Source of the DNA: Anaerolineae bacterium
Lineage (GTDB): Bacteria; Chloroflexota; Anaerolineae; SpSt-313
DNA length: 7,587 bases
NCBI GenBank assembly: GCA_023511475.1
Contig: JAIMBM010000135.1
Span: 1 to 7,587, forward strand
Direction: 5' to 3'
Program-made: the position numbers and the translations under genes
Shown here: one piece after another, positions 1-6,887 of the stretch
Position numbering within the stretch: position 1 is the stretch's first letter
Layout: every line of letters begins with the position of its first letter
Notes under the pieces: model-generated
Databases searched by the model: none
Seen by the model: only the letters and a program-made list of their open reading frames with translations
Told to the model about the DNA's origin: nothing

Positions 1-18
1 GGGTGGGGAGGGGGCTAC

Positions 19-47
19 CCCCGCTTTGCTCTGCGAGCAAAGCGGGG
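19..47. repeat. Perfect hairpin repeat at the left end
   Basis: A perfect 13-bp inverted repeat (arms 19-31 and 35-47, arm sequence CCCCGCTTTGCTC) with a TGC triloop, followed by AATGCCCCC and a purine-rich stretch. It is not followed by a T-run, so it is unlikely to be a classical terminator. A palindrome at the right end (7476-7503) is also followed directly by AAT, which suggests related dispersed repeats on which the assembly broke. Apart from this hairpin I see nothing recognisable in 1-130. Confidence 0.7.
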
Positions 48-130
48 AATGCCCCCGGGAGAGGGGCAGAGAGGGCGTGCCTGCGCGCCAACTGCCCTAG
101 ACCTCAACCACACCCCCCTCATTTGAACTC

Positions 131-158
131 TTGACATGCCCCTCGAAGAGTCTATACT
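131..158 (+). promoter_or_regulatory. Sigma70-type promoter of the ferredoxin gene
   Basis: The -35 box TTGACA (131-136) matches the consensus exactly. It is followed by a 16-base spacer and the -10 box TATACT (153-158). Transcription would start near 165, leaving about 40 bases of leader before the ATG at 205. Confidence 0.75.
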
Positions 159-204
159 TGGGGCGACATACCCCCCTGGGGTATCCTGAAAGGAGGAAAA
201 CGCT

Positions 205-399
205 ATGCCCATTACCATCCGCAGCGAGCGCTGTCCGCAGAATCATCCCTGCCCGGCGCTTCGGGTCTGCCCGGTCGGGGCCCTCGCCCAGAGCGGCCTC
301 CGCGCGCCGACGGTCGATGAGCGCAAGTGCATCGACTGCGGCAAGTGCGCCCGCTACTGCCCAACGGGTGCCCTCCAATCCGCCGAGAGGCGCTCCTGA
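205..399 (+). CDS. Small ferredoxin-like 4Fe-4S binding protein
   Basis: This 64-residue protein is probably a small cytoplasmic electron carrier or an accessory subunit of a redox enzyme. The second half has the classical cluster motif CIDCGKCARYCP (Cys42, 45, 48, 52). The first half is degenerate: Cys10, Cys16 and Cys22-Pro are present, but Asn13 stands where the second Cys of CxxCxxC would be, and the gap before CP is five residues, not three. In ferredoxins the CP cysteine of each half binds the other half's cluster, so one site has four Cys and the other only three. The protein may carry one [4Fe-4S] cluster, or add a [3Fe-4S] cluster or one with a non-Cys ligand. The start is set by AAGGAGG (190-196), eight bases before ATG. 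It has its own promoter, and ileS downstream has another, so the two need not be co-transcribed. The redox partner is unknown. Confidence 0.85.
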   Translation: MPITIRSERCPQNHPCPALRVCPVGALAQSGLRAPTVDERKCIDCGKCARYCPTGALQSAERRS

Positions 400-419
400 C
401 CGGCGAGGTTTTGTCTCTC

Positions 420-448
420 TTGCCTCCAAGGCCCATGCTGCGTATAAT
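420..448 (+). promoter_or_regulatory. Sigma70-type promoter of the T-box-ileS transcript
   Basis: The -10 box TATAAT (443-448) is a perfect consensus, preceded by TTGCCT (420-425) with the optimal 17-base spacer. Transcription would begin near 455, just ahead of the first T-box helix, which is where a T-box leader should start. No convincing terminator separates it from the ferredoxin gene ending at 399. Confidence 0.75.
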
Positions 449-462
449 TCCGCCCACAGGCA

Positions 463-758
463 GTGACGGAGACGAGTAGGCTGCCACCGGCGTCCAGAGA
501 GCCCGGGCAAGGTGCGAGCCGGGCACGCACGGGTCAGCCGAAAATCCCTCCCGAGCCGGCAACCGAACCCGGGCACGGCGCCCGGCAGTAGGCTTGCCCG
601 CCCCATCCCCCGTTAGCGGGATGCGCCTGTGTCGACTGGGGCGAGGGTGCCGTCGGAGCAGGCGAAAGAGGGGCCGGCCTGCGCGAGCAGCCGTGCCATA
701 CAGGGTGGTACCGCGGGAGCCGGAGCTCTCGTCCCTGAGGGGCGAGGGCTCTTTCGTT
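463..758 (+). ncRNA. T-box riboswitch (isoleucine) leader of ileS
   Basis: This cis-acting leader senses the charging state of tRNA-Ile. Stem I is visible. A basal helix GGAG/CTCC (468-471 with 548-551) encloses an internal loop with the S-turn AGTA (475-478) on one side and GAAAATC on the other, and ATC (544-546) is the likely specifier. Above it are GGCTG/CAGCC (479-483 with 535-539), GCGT/ACGC (490-493 with 525-528), the conserved AGAGAG and AAGGTGCGAG apical elements, and GCCCGG/CCGGGC (501-506 with 519-524). Middle helices include CGCCCCA/TGGGGCG (599-605 with 637-643) and GCAGGC/GCCTGC (658-663 with 677-682), probably in the stem II and III region. The 14-base T-box itself lies at 702-715. 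Its TGGT pairs with ACCA, so it expects discriminator base A, as in tRNA-Ile. The neighbouring reading AAT (Asn) would expect G, which favours ATC. Exact end points are approximate. Confidence 0.93.
702..758 (+). terminator. T-box antiterminator / intrinsic terminator switch
   Basis: The terminator is a 13-bp hairpin with arms 723-735 and 739-751, two G-U pairs and a three-base loop, followed by TTTCGTT (752-758). The antiterminator uses the same bases differently: AGGG (702-705) pairs with CCCT (733-736), and GCG (713-715) pairs with CGT (730-732), leaving the seven-base bulge TGGTACC free for the tRNA acceptor end. The two folds cannot coexist because 730-735 lies in both. This is control at the level of transcription, unlike translational T-boxes that hide the ribosome site. 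The T-run is interrupted by CG, so readthrough may be substantial. Confidence 0.9.
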
Positions 759-803
759 GATCAGGAGCATTCCCTCACTTGCCTGTCGCGGAGGAGGGTT
801 GAG

Positions 804-3800
804 ATGCCATTCAAAGAGGTACCCGCCAGGGTAGACTTTCCTGCACAGGAGCGGGAGATCCTGCGCTTCTGGAAAGAGACGCGGGCCTTCGAGGTCAGCC
901 GCGACTTGCGCCGTGGCAAACCCCGCTGGTCCTTCATCGACGGGCCCATCACGGCCAATAACCCGATGGGCGTACACCACGGTTGGGGTCGTACCTATAA
1001 GGACCTCTACCACCGCTTCTGGACCATGCGCGGCCGCGAGACCCGCTACCAGAACGGCTTTGACTGCCAGGGCCTGTGGGTCGAGGTCGAGGTCGAGAAG
1101 GAGCTGGGCTTCAAGACCAAGAAGGACATCGAGAACTTTGGCCTGGCCAGATTCGTCCTAAAGTGTAAAGAGCGCGTGCTGCGCTACGCCGCCGTGCAGA
1201 CGGAGCAGTCCATCCGCCTCGGGCAGTGGATGGATTGGGATGACCCGGCCCACCTGCGGTGGCTCGCCGACCGGCTCGTGGAGGACCCCTCTCAGGTCAT
1301 CACCGTGCAGGGGACCAGCGGGCCCGTCACCGACACCGTCGAGCAGATCGTCGGGCGGCTGGGCATGCCCGAGCTCGGGCACAGCTACTTTACCTTCTCC
1401 AACGAGAACAACTATATGATCTGGACCTTCCTCAAGAAGTGCTGGGAGAAGGGGTGGCTGTACCGCGGCGCCGACGTCATGCCCTGGTGCCCCCGCTGTG
1501 CAACCGGGATCAGCCAGCACGAGATCGTCACCGACGGCTACGCCGAGTTGACCCATCCCAGCGTCACGGTGCGCTTCCCGCTCCGGGGACGCCCGGGCGA
1601 GTCGCTCCTGGTCTGGACGACCACGCCCTGGACGCTGACCTCTAACGTCGCTGCGGCCGTCGGACCGGACCTTACCTACGTCAGGGTCCGGCAGGGCGAT
1701 GAGGTGCTGTACCTGTCCAAAGGGACGCTGCACATGCTGCGAGGGCCCTATGAGGTGCTCGGCGAGCTCAAGGGCGTCGAGCTGAACGGCTGGACCTATG
1801 ACGGCCCCTTCGACGAGCTCGAGGCCGCACGCAGGCCCGGCGGATACACGGAGCTGGCCGAGCTGACCCGCAACATCACCCAGAGCGCTGCAGAGGCGCA
1901 CCGCGTCATCCTCTGGGACCAGGTTGGCGAGGAGGAAGGCACCGGCATCGTGCATATCGCCCCCGGCTGCGGCGCCGAGGACTTTCAGCTCGGCAAGGAG
2001 CACGGCCTGCCGATTGTCGCCCCACTGGATGACGAAGGGACCTTCGTCCCCGGGTTCGGCAGGTTCTCGGGGATGAACGTCTCCGAGGTGGCCGAGCCCA
2101 TCTTTGCCGATCTGCGGGCCAAGGGGCTGCTCTATCACGTCGCCGACTATACGCACCGCTACCCGACCTGCTGGCGCTGCCGGACAGAGCTCGTCTTCCG
2201 GCTGGTGGACGAGTGGTTCATCAGCATGGACGAGTTGCGCCACGACATGATGGACATCACGCGGCGCATCCGCTGGATCCCGGCCTTCGGCCTGGAGCGC
2301 GAGCTGGACTGGCTCCGCAACATGCACGACTGGATGATCAGCAAAAAGCGCTACTGGGGCCTGGCGCTGCCCATCTGGGAGTGCGAGGGCTGCCATCATT
2401 ACGAGGTCATCGGCGACGAGGTCGAGCTGCGCGAGCGCGCCATTGCCGGCTGGGAGGTCTTTGAAGGCCACACCCCACACCGGCCCTACGTAGACGCCGT
2501 CAAGATCGCCTGCCCGCGCTGCGGGAGCACGATGAGCCGCATCAGCGACGTCGGCAACCCCTGGCTCGATGCCGGTATCGTCAGCTTTAGCACGCTGCGC
2601 TATCGGCAGGACCGGGAGTACTGGCGGCAGTGGTACCCGGCGCACTGGATCACCGAGTCCTTCCCGGGCCAGTTCCGCAACTGGTTCTACAGCCTGCTGG
2701 CCATGGCCGCGGTGATCGACAAGACGCCGCCGTTCCTGGAGTGCTTCGGCTACGCTACCCTTCTGGCCGAGGACGGGCGGCCCATGCACAAGAGCTGGGG
2801 CAACGCCATCGAGTTCAACGAGGCCGCCGACAAGATGGGTGTCGACGTGATGCGCTGGCTCTACTGCAGCCAGCGGCCCGAGGCCAACCTGCTCTTCGGC
2901 TACGGCGTCGCCGATGATGTGCGCCGGCAGTTCCTGCTGCCGCTGTGGAACGTGTACAACTTTTTCGTCACCTACGCCCGGCTCGACGGCTGGGAGCCGT
3001 CGCAGGAAGGATTCGATCCTGCTGCCCCGGAAGGCCGCGCGCCCAAGAGCGAAGGGCTGCTCGACCGCTGGATCGTGGCCCGCATCAATGACGTGGTGCA
3101 GCGCTGCACCGCCGCCCTGGAGGAATCGGACCCCGCCCGGGCCACGGTCACCATCGGCGACCTGCTGGAGGACCTGACCAACTGGTACGTCCGCCGGAGC
3201 CGGCGCCGCTTCTGGAAGAGCGAGCATGACGCCGACAAGCAGGCCGCCTACGCCACGCTGTACTATGTGCTGGTGCGGCTGTGCCGGCTGCTCGCGCCCT
3301 TTACGCCCTTTGTGACTGAGGTGATGTACCAGAACCTCGTCCGATCGGTGCAGCCCAAGGCACACGCGAGCGTCCATCACTGCGACTGGCCGGAGGTCGA
3401 GGAGGAGGCGATCGACCGCGAGCTGCTCGCCCAGATGGAGCAGGCGCGCCGCATCGCGAGCCTCGGCCTCGGCGCGCGGGGCAGTGCCGGCATCAAGGTG
3501 CGTCAGCCGCTGGCCAAGGCCCTGGTATACACCGGCAACGGCCAGCAGCTGCCGGAGGAGCTCCTGAGCCTGGTGCGGGACGAGCTGAACGTCAAGGCCG
3601 TCGAGTTCGTGGCCGACGAGAGCGCCCTGGCCGCCTATCGCATCGTCGCCGATGGCAAGCAGCTCGGTCCGCGCCTCGGAGCACGGTTCCCGCAGGTGCG
3701 CGAGGCGCTGGCACGGCTCGACCCGGCTCAGGTCGCCCGACAGGTGCGCGCCGGGCAGCCGGTCGCCGTTACCGTCCAGGGGGATACCGTGGAGCTGGCG

Positions 3801-4169
3801 CCGGGCGAGATCATCGTGCACACCCAGGCGGTCGAAGGCCTGGCGGTCGCCGCCGAAGGCGGCACCACCGTCGCGGTTGACACCCTCATCACACCCGAGC
3901 TCGCCGCCGAGGGCCTGGTGCGCGACCTCGTCCGCTACGTGCAGACGCTGCGCAAGGAAGCCGACTATGAGCTCGATGACCGCATCACCGTCGGGCTCTT
4001 TGGCCTGAGCGACGAGGCGCGGCGCGCACTCGCCGGGCTGCAGGGCTATCTCTGCGAGGAGACGCTCTGCACCCGCCTGCTCACCGAAGACGACGGCCAG
4101 CCCTGGGACCGCGAGCAGACCGTGCGCCTCGCCGGAGGCACCGTGCGCGTCGCCGTGCGCGCCCGCTGA
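804..4169 (+). CDS. ileS: Isoleucyl-tRNA synthetase, divergent type with GxHH signature
   Basis: This 1121-residue cytoplasmic class Ia synthetase joins isoleucine to tRNA-Ile using ATP. The start is ATG 804, with AGGAGG (792-797) six bases upstream. The open frame extends upstream to 594, but that part is T-box leader. The Rossmann catalytic core carries GVHH (56-59) in the HIGH position and PMHKS (660-664) in the KMSKS position. The CP1 editing domain shows WTTTPWT (271-277) and HIAPGCGAEDF (384-394), whose Asp fits hydrolysis of mischarged Val-tRNA. CxxC pairs at 229/232, 456/459, 527/530 and 570/573 are likely metal-binding knuckles. The anticodon-binding helical domain runs from about 752 and includes NWYVRRSRRRFW (793-804). 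The C-terminal domain starts near 895 (IKVRQPL). About 45 residues at 150-195 look like an insertion relative to standard IleRS. No second ileS is visible here, so whether this is the only copy is unknown. The preceding Ile-type T-box supports the assignment. Confidence 0.95.
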   Translation: MPFKEVPARVDFPAQEREILRFWKETRAFEVSRDLRRGKPRWSFIDGPITANNPMGVHHGWGRTYKDLYHRFWTMRGRETRYQNGFDCQGLWVEVEVEKELGFKTKKDIENFGLARFVLKCKERVLRYAAVQTEQSIRLGQWMDWDDPAHLRWLADRLVEDPSQVITVQGTSGPVTDTVEQIVGRLGMPELGHSYFTFSNENNYMIWTFLKKCWEKGWLYRGADVMPWCPRCATGISQHEIVTDGYAELTHPSVTVRFPLRGRPGESLLVWTTTPWTLTSNVAAAVGPDLTYVRVRQGDEVLYLSKGTLHMLRGPYEVLGELKGVELNGWTYDGPFDELEAARRPGGYTELAELTRNITQSAAEAHRVILWDQVGEEEGTGIVHIAPGCGAEDFQLGKEHGLPIVAPLDDEGTFVPGFGRFSGMNVSEVAEPIFADLRAKGLLYHVADYTHRYPTCWRCRTELVFRLVDEWFISMDELRHDMMDITRRIRWIPAFGLERELDWLRNMHDWMISKKRYWGLALPIWECEGCHHYEVIGDEVELRERAIAGWEVFEGHTPHRPYVDAVKIACPRCGSTMSRISDVGNPWLDAGIVSFSTLRYRQDREYWRQWYPAHWITESFPGQFRNWFYSLLAMAAVIDKTPPFLECFGYATLLAEDGRPMHKSWGNAIEFNEAADKMGVDVMRWLYCSQRPEANLLFGYGVADDVRRQFLLPLWNVYNFFVTYARLDGWEPSQEGFDPAAPEGRAPKSEGLLDRWIVARINDVVQRCTAALEESDPARATVTIGDLLEDLTNWYVRRSRRRFWKSEHDADKQAAYATLYYVLVRLCRLLAPFTPFVTEVMYQNLVRSVQPKAHASVHHCDWPEVEEEAIDRELLAQMEQARRIASLGLGARGSAGIKVRQPLAKALVYTGNGQQLPEELLSLVRDELNVKAVEFVADESALAAYRIVADGKQLGPRLGARFPQVREALARLDPAQVARQVRAGQPVAVTVQGDTVELAPGEIIVHTQAVEGLAVAAEGGTTVAVDTLITPELAAEGLVRDLVRYVQTLRKEADYELDDRITVGLFGLSDEARRALAGLQGYLCEETLCTRLLTEDDGQPWDREQTVRLAGGTVRVAVRAR

Positions 4170-4228
4170 GCCGCGAGGGTTCTGGTGCACGGCGGCGCCT
4201 CGCGGGCGACGTCGCATACCTGCCGCTC

Positions 4229-4358
4229 AGCCCGCAGGGCTCGCCGTCCTGGACGTCATTGCGAGCCAGCCTCGCAGGGCTGGCGTAGGGGCGGCTCGCG
4301 AGCCGCCCTACGCTCGGGGGATTGCTTCGGCGGCGGCTCACGCCGCCGCCTCGCAATG
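4229..4358. repeat. Cluster of nested palindromes (REP/BIME-like) after ileS
   Basis: Four hairpins lie in a row in the gap between ileS and the lipoprotein gene: AGCCC/GGGCT (4229-4241), CCAGCC/GGCTGG (4266-4283), the GTAG palindrome (4283-4313), and GGCGGCGGC/GCCGCCGCC with a TCAC loop (4329-4350), which is extended by ATTGC/GCAAT (4321-4325 with 4353-4357). The last three are enclosed by a 9-bp inverted repeat, CATTGCGAG (4257-4265) and CTCGCAATG (4350-4358). No T-run follows any of them, so protection of the ileS mRNA 3' end or a mobile-repeat origin is more likely than intrinsic termination. Confidence 0.8.
4283..4313. repeat. GTAG-headed palindrome, copy in the ileS-side cluster
   Basis: GCGTAGGG-G-CGGCTC pairs with GAGCCGCCCTACGC, giving 14 bp with a single bulged G and a minimal loop. 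GTAG stands at the foot of the stem (4285-4288), and CTAC mirrors it (4308-4311), so the element has GTAG on both strands. It shares its stem core, GTAGGG(G)CGGCT...AGCCGCC, with the copies at 7012 and 7077. A GTAG tetranucleotide 5' of a palindrome is the mark recognised by the RAYT transposase of E. coli. Confidence 0.8.
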
Positions 4359-4424
4359 TCGAGCGTTGCCGCCGCGGGACACCCGCCCACGGCCAGTTGG
4401 AGAGGTCCGGAAAGGAGACCAGAA

Positions 4425-5669
4425 GTGTCCTTACGGAGGTTCGCTACTGCCACCGTAGCCGCCATCCTGCTCCTCGGCCTGCTGCCCGGCTGCAAGCGCC
4501 AGCCCGCCGCATCCACCGTACAGCCACACACCCCGTCGCTGGCCGCCGCCTCCCCAACCAGGCCGGTTGTCACACCCCCTCTGCCCGAAGCAACCGCCAC
4601 GGTGCCCGAGGCGACAGCCTCCGCCACGCCCGAGCCGACGGCAGAGCCCTCGCCCACCTCTACGCGCCTGCCCGCGACCCCGACGGTCCCGCCGGCCACG
4701 CGCCCACCCGCTACCGCTCAACCCTCGGCCACGCCGACGGCTCCCGCCGAGGTCCAGCCGGCCGTGGCCAGCCTGGTCGTCACCCCCGATGAGCCGCCGG
4801 TGCTCTACGCCGTCATCGAGGGGCGCCTCTACCGCAGCGCGGACCGGGGCGCGACCTGGAGCGAGGAGCCGCGGACCGGCCTGCCCCGCGAGGCCGAGCT
4901 CAATGGCGTCGCCATCGACTACCGGCACCCCGAGACGATGTACGCCCTCACCAGCGCCGGCATCTACCGCAGGCAGGGTGGGGGGCCCTGGGGCCTCATC
5001 AACACCCTCCGGGCCAAGGCGCTGGCCGTCGATCTCACCGATCCGCAGGTGCTGTGGGCGGGCATCTACCGCACCACAGAGCTAAACGCCGTCATCGTCA
5101 AGAGCGAGGATGGCGGCCGCACCTGGGGCAAGGCCGACTGGGGGATCGAGTGGGGCGGCTGGACGACCGACATCCTGGTCGACCCCACTAACCCCAACAT
5201 CCTCTGGGCCGTCGTACGCACTGAGGGCCGCCATGGCTGGCCGCCGGGGGACCTCTACCGCGGGGGCCGCGATGGGCACTGGGAAAAGCTCAGCCTCGGG
5301 CCGTTCACACCCGCGTATGACAACGTCCAGAGCTGCTTCGTCTCGGGCATCGCCTACGACCCCAACGCCAACCTGCTCTTTGCAGGCTGTGACCTCTCAT
5401 ACTTCAATCAGGGCACGCTGCGGCTGCTGCGCTCGCCCAACGCGGACGCGCCGGACTCGAGCACCGTGCGCTGGGAGGTCGCAACCCAGTTCCCGAAGGA
5501 GTCGGTCGACGTTTCCGGGGCGGTCCGCCCGCTGGCCGTTGACGCGCGGGAGCCCAGGTCGCTCTTTGCCGGCACCACCCTCGAGGGGTTCGGCACGCCG
5601 CGGCGCTACACCATCCTGGTCAGCCACGACCACGGCGCCACCTGGCAGACGCTCGGCCTGGCACCCTGA
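4425..5669 (+). CDS. Secreted lipoprotein with Asp-box (BNR) repeats, likely beta-propeller
   Basis: This 414-residue protein is predicted to be exported and lipid-anchored. The start is GTG 4425, with AGGAG (4413-4417) seven bases upstream. The frame stays open to 4185, but that extension reads through the hairpin cluster. Residues 1-23 form a signal peptide: an SLRR positive end, a hydrophobic stretch 6-21, and the lipobox LPGC with Cys23 as lipidation site. Pro at -2 is slightly unusual. Residues 28-110 are a low-complexity Pro/Thr/Ala/Glu linker that would hold the domain away from the membrane. The rest carries Asp-box motifs SADRGATW (138-145), SEDGGRTW (227-234) and SHDHGATW (400-407), with repeated 'DPxxPxxLWA' strands between them, as in sortilin/BNR propellers. 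No catalytic sialidase or glycosidase residues are evident, so ligand and activity are unknown; a binding or scaffold role is a guess. The nearest neighbour downstream converges on it, so it appears monocistronic. Confidence 0.85.
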   Translation: MSLRRFATATVAAILLLGLLPGCKRQPAASTVQPHTPSLAAASPTRPVVTPPLPEATATVPEATASATPEPTAEPSPTSTRLPATPTVPPATRPPATAQPSATPTAPAEVQPAVASLVVTPDEPPVLYAVIEGRLYRSADRGATWSEEPRTGLPREAELNGVAIDYRHPETMYALTSAGIYRRQGGGPWGLINTLRAKALAVDLTDPQVLWAGIYRTTELNAVIVKSEDGGRTWGKADWGIEWGGWTTDILVDPTNPNILWAVVRTEGRHGWPPGDLYRGGRDGHWEKLSLGPFTPAYDNVQSCFVSGIAYDPNANLLFAGCDLSYFNQGTLRLLRSPNADAPDSSTVRWEVATQFPKESVDVSGAVRPLAVDAREPRSLFAGTTLEGFGTPRRYTILVSHDHGATWQTLGLAP

Positions 5670-5699
5670 CGGGGCCGCGGCACGCCCTGCCCCGTCAGG
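5665..5699. terminator. GC hairpin between convergent genes
   Basis: A perfect 11-bp stem, CCTGACGGGGC (5665-5675) with GCCCCGTCAGG (5689-5699), has a 13-base loop and overlaps the TGA stop of the lipoprotein gene. It sits in the 44-base gap between two genes that end facing each other, where a two-way terminator would be useful. Neither strand has a T-run after the stem, so it may work weakly, with Rho, or by stabilising mRNA ends. Confidence 0.6.
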
Positions 5700-5713
5700 C
5701 GCCCCCGATCGGC

Positions 5714-6796
5714 CTACACCAGCCGCTGGTACCTGACCCCTCGCCAGGCCAGCTCCTCGAGGAAGGGGTCCGGCTCCAGGCATCCCTCCGGAGCGTAGGC
5801 ACCCTTGGGCAGCCGGCCTTCGGCCAGCCACCGGGCGCCGATGGCCGCCGGGATGCCGGTGATCTTGCCCATCGTCTCAGCGGCAGCAAAGGAGACGGTG
5901 CACCGCACGCCCCTCTTGAGGCCGGTTACGTCGACGCGGGCGCCCGAGGCCGGCACGCCACCAACGCGGAAGACTCCCTCGATGGCATGGACGATCCTGG
6001 CCGTACGCAGGTTCTTTTCCGGCGTGCCGATAAGGCCCAACCTGGCAAAGAGCGGGGCCAGCTTGTTGTTCCAGTTGGGCACCAGCGCCCCCTTGAGGCT
6101 CACCGTGCGGGCCTTGATGTAGCGGGGAATCGTCAGCGGCTCCGGGTGGCCGCAGTGGTAGACGGGGACCTCGCCGAGGGGCTCGGGGAACTCGACCATC
6201 TCCGTCTCGCTGCCGGCCGGGACGTTGACCCAGGCTCCATCCCGATAGGTGGGCACCTTACCGGTGACGGCATAGAAGACGTGCATGATCACGGCCAGGC
6301 CGGTCGAGTCGGCTGCCGAGCCGGCCCAGGAGATACGGATCTCCTCCACCTCGTCCAGCTCCGAGGCGCCCTTCTTGGCCAGGAGGTTGGTCAGGCCGGG
6401 TGTCCAGCCCAGTCCGGTGATCAGCGTGACGCCGGCGGCGCGCGCCGCGTCATCCAGCGCGAGCAGTTCCTCGACGGGGCCATAGTCGTCGCAGATGTCC
6501 ACATAGTTGACGCCCGCCCTGACGGCAGCCCGCGCTACCGGCACCGCATACCGGTAGAAGGGACCGATGCAGCCCACGGCCGCGTCCGCGCCCTCCAGCA
6601 CCTTGAGCAGCGAGGACTCGTCGTTTGCGTCGGCAAAGGCCGCCTCGGCCTTCCCGCCGAGCTGCGACGCCATGGCCCGTGCCTTCGCCACGCGGTAGTC
6701 GGCGATCACCACCGACCCCGAGAACGATGCCACCAGTTCCTTCACCACATGGCTGCCCACATCGCCGCAGCCGCCGAGGACGACGATCCTGCCCAT
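5714..6796 (-). CDS. Saccharopine dehydrogenase-family NAD(P)-dependent oxidoreductase
   Basis: This 360-residue cytoplasmic protein has the saccharopine dehydrogenase / Lys9 fold. The N-terminal Rossmann domain shows the dinucleotide-binding motif GGCGDVG (8-14, GxGxxG) and an acidic residue, Asp33, ending the second strand (VVIAD). Family-typical blocks follow: GPFYRYAVPVARAA (78-91), VNYVDICDD (96-104) and GLGWTPGLTNLLA (128-140), then a C-terminal domain that includes GHPEPLTIPRYI. The ATG at 6796 is set by GGAGG (6803-6807 on the plus coordinates) six bases upstream. The family includes true saccharopine reductases, carboxynorspermidine dehydrogenases and many proteins of unknown substrate. 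No lysine or polyamine gene lies beside it here, so the substrate cannot be named. It is transcribed toward the lipoprotein gene from its own promoter near 6888-6917. Confidence 0.88.
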   Translation of the reverse strand: MGRIVVLGGCGDVGSHVVKELVASFSGSVVIADYRVAKARAMASQLGGKAEAAFADANDESSLLKVLEGADAAVGCIGPFYRYAVPVARAAVRAGVNYVDICDDYGPVEELLALDDAARAAGVTLITGLGWTPGLTNLLAKKGASELDEVEEIRISWAGSAADSTGLAVIMHVFYAVTGKVPTYRDGAWVNVPAGSETEMVEFPEPLGEVPVYHCGHPEPLTIPRYIKARTVSLKGALVPNWNNKLAPLFARLGLIGTPEKNLRTARIVHAIEGVFRVGGVPASGARVDVTGLKRGVRCTVSFAAAETMGKITGIPAAIGARWLAEGRLPKGAYAPEGCLEPDPFLEELAWRGVRYQRLV

Positions 6797-6887
6797 GGGT
6801 CACCTCCGGTCCTCTTCATGAACAGCTCAGCCCCATTCGCCGGGCCGTCCGAGGGGCACAAGCGGAGAGCCTCTGGTTTCTTTACGC

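Noticed and set aside
97..606. Minus-strand open frame opposite the ferredoxin gene and the T-box
   Set aside because: It is antisense to a promoter, a ferredoxin with a consensus ribosome site, and a structured leader, and its translation has no recognisable domain.
594..803. Upstream extension of ileS by 70 codons
   Set aside because: This stretch is T-box RNA containing the antiterminator and terminator. The Arg-rich translation is not protein-like, and ATG 804 has a strong ribosome site.
1158..4217. A 1019-codon open frame on the minus strand, opposite ileS
   Set aside because: It mirrors ileS throughout and arises from GC-rich codon use that rarely gives stops on the opposite strand. 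The translation has no recognisable domain, and the plus strand encodes a clear IleRS.
4185..4424. Upstream extension of the lipoprotein by 80 codons
   Set aside because: It reads through the palindrome cluster and would bury the signal peptide inside the protein. GTG 4425 has a well-placed AGGAG.
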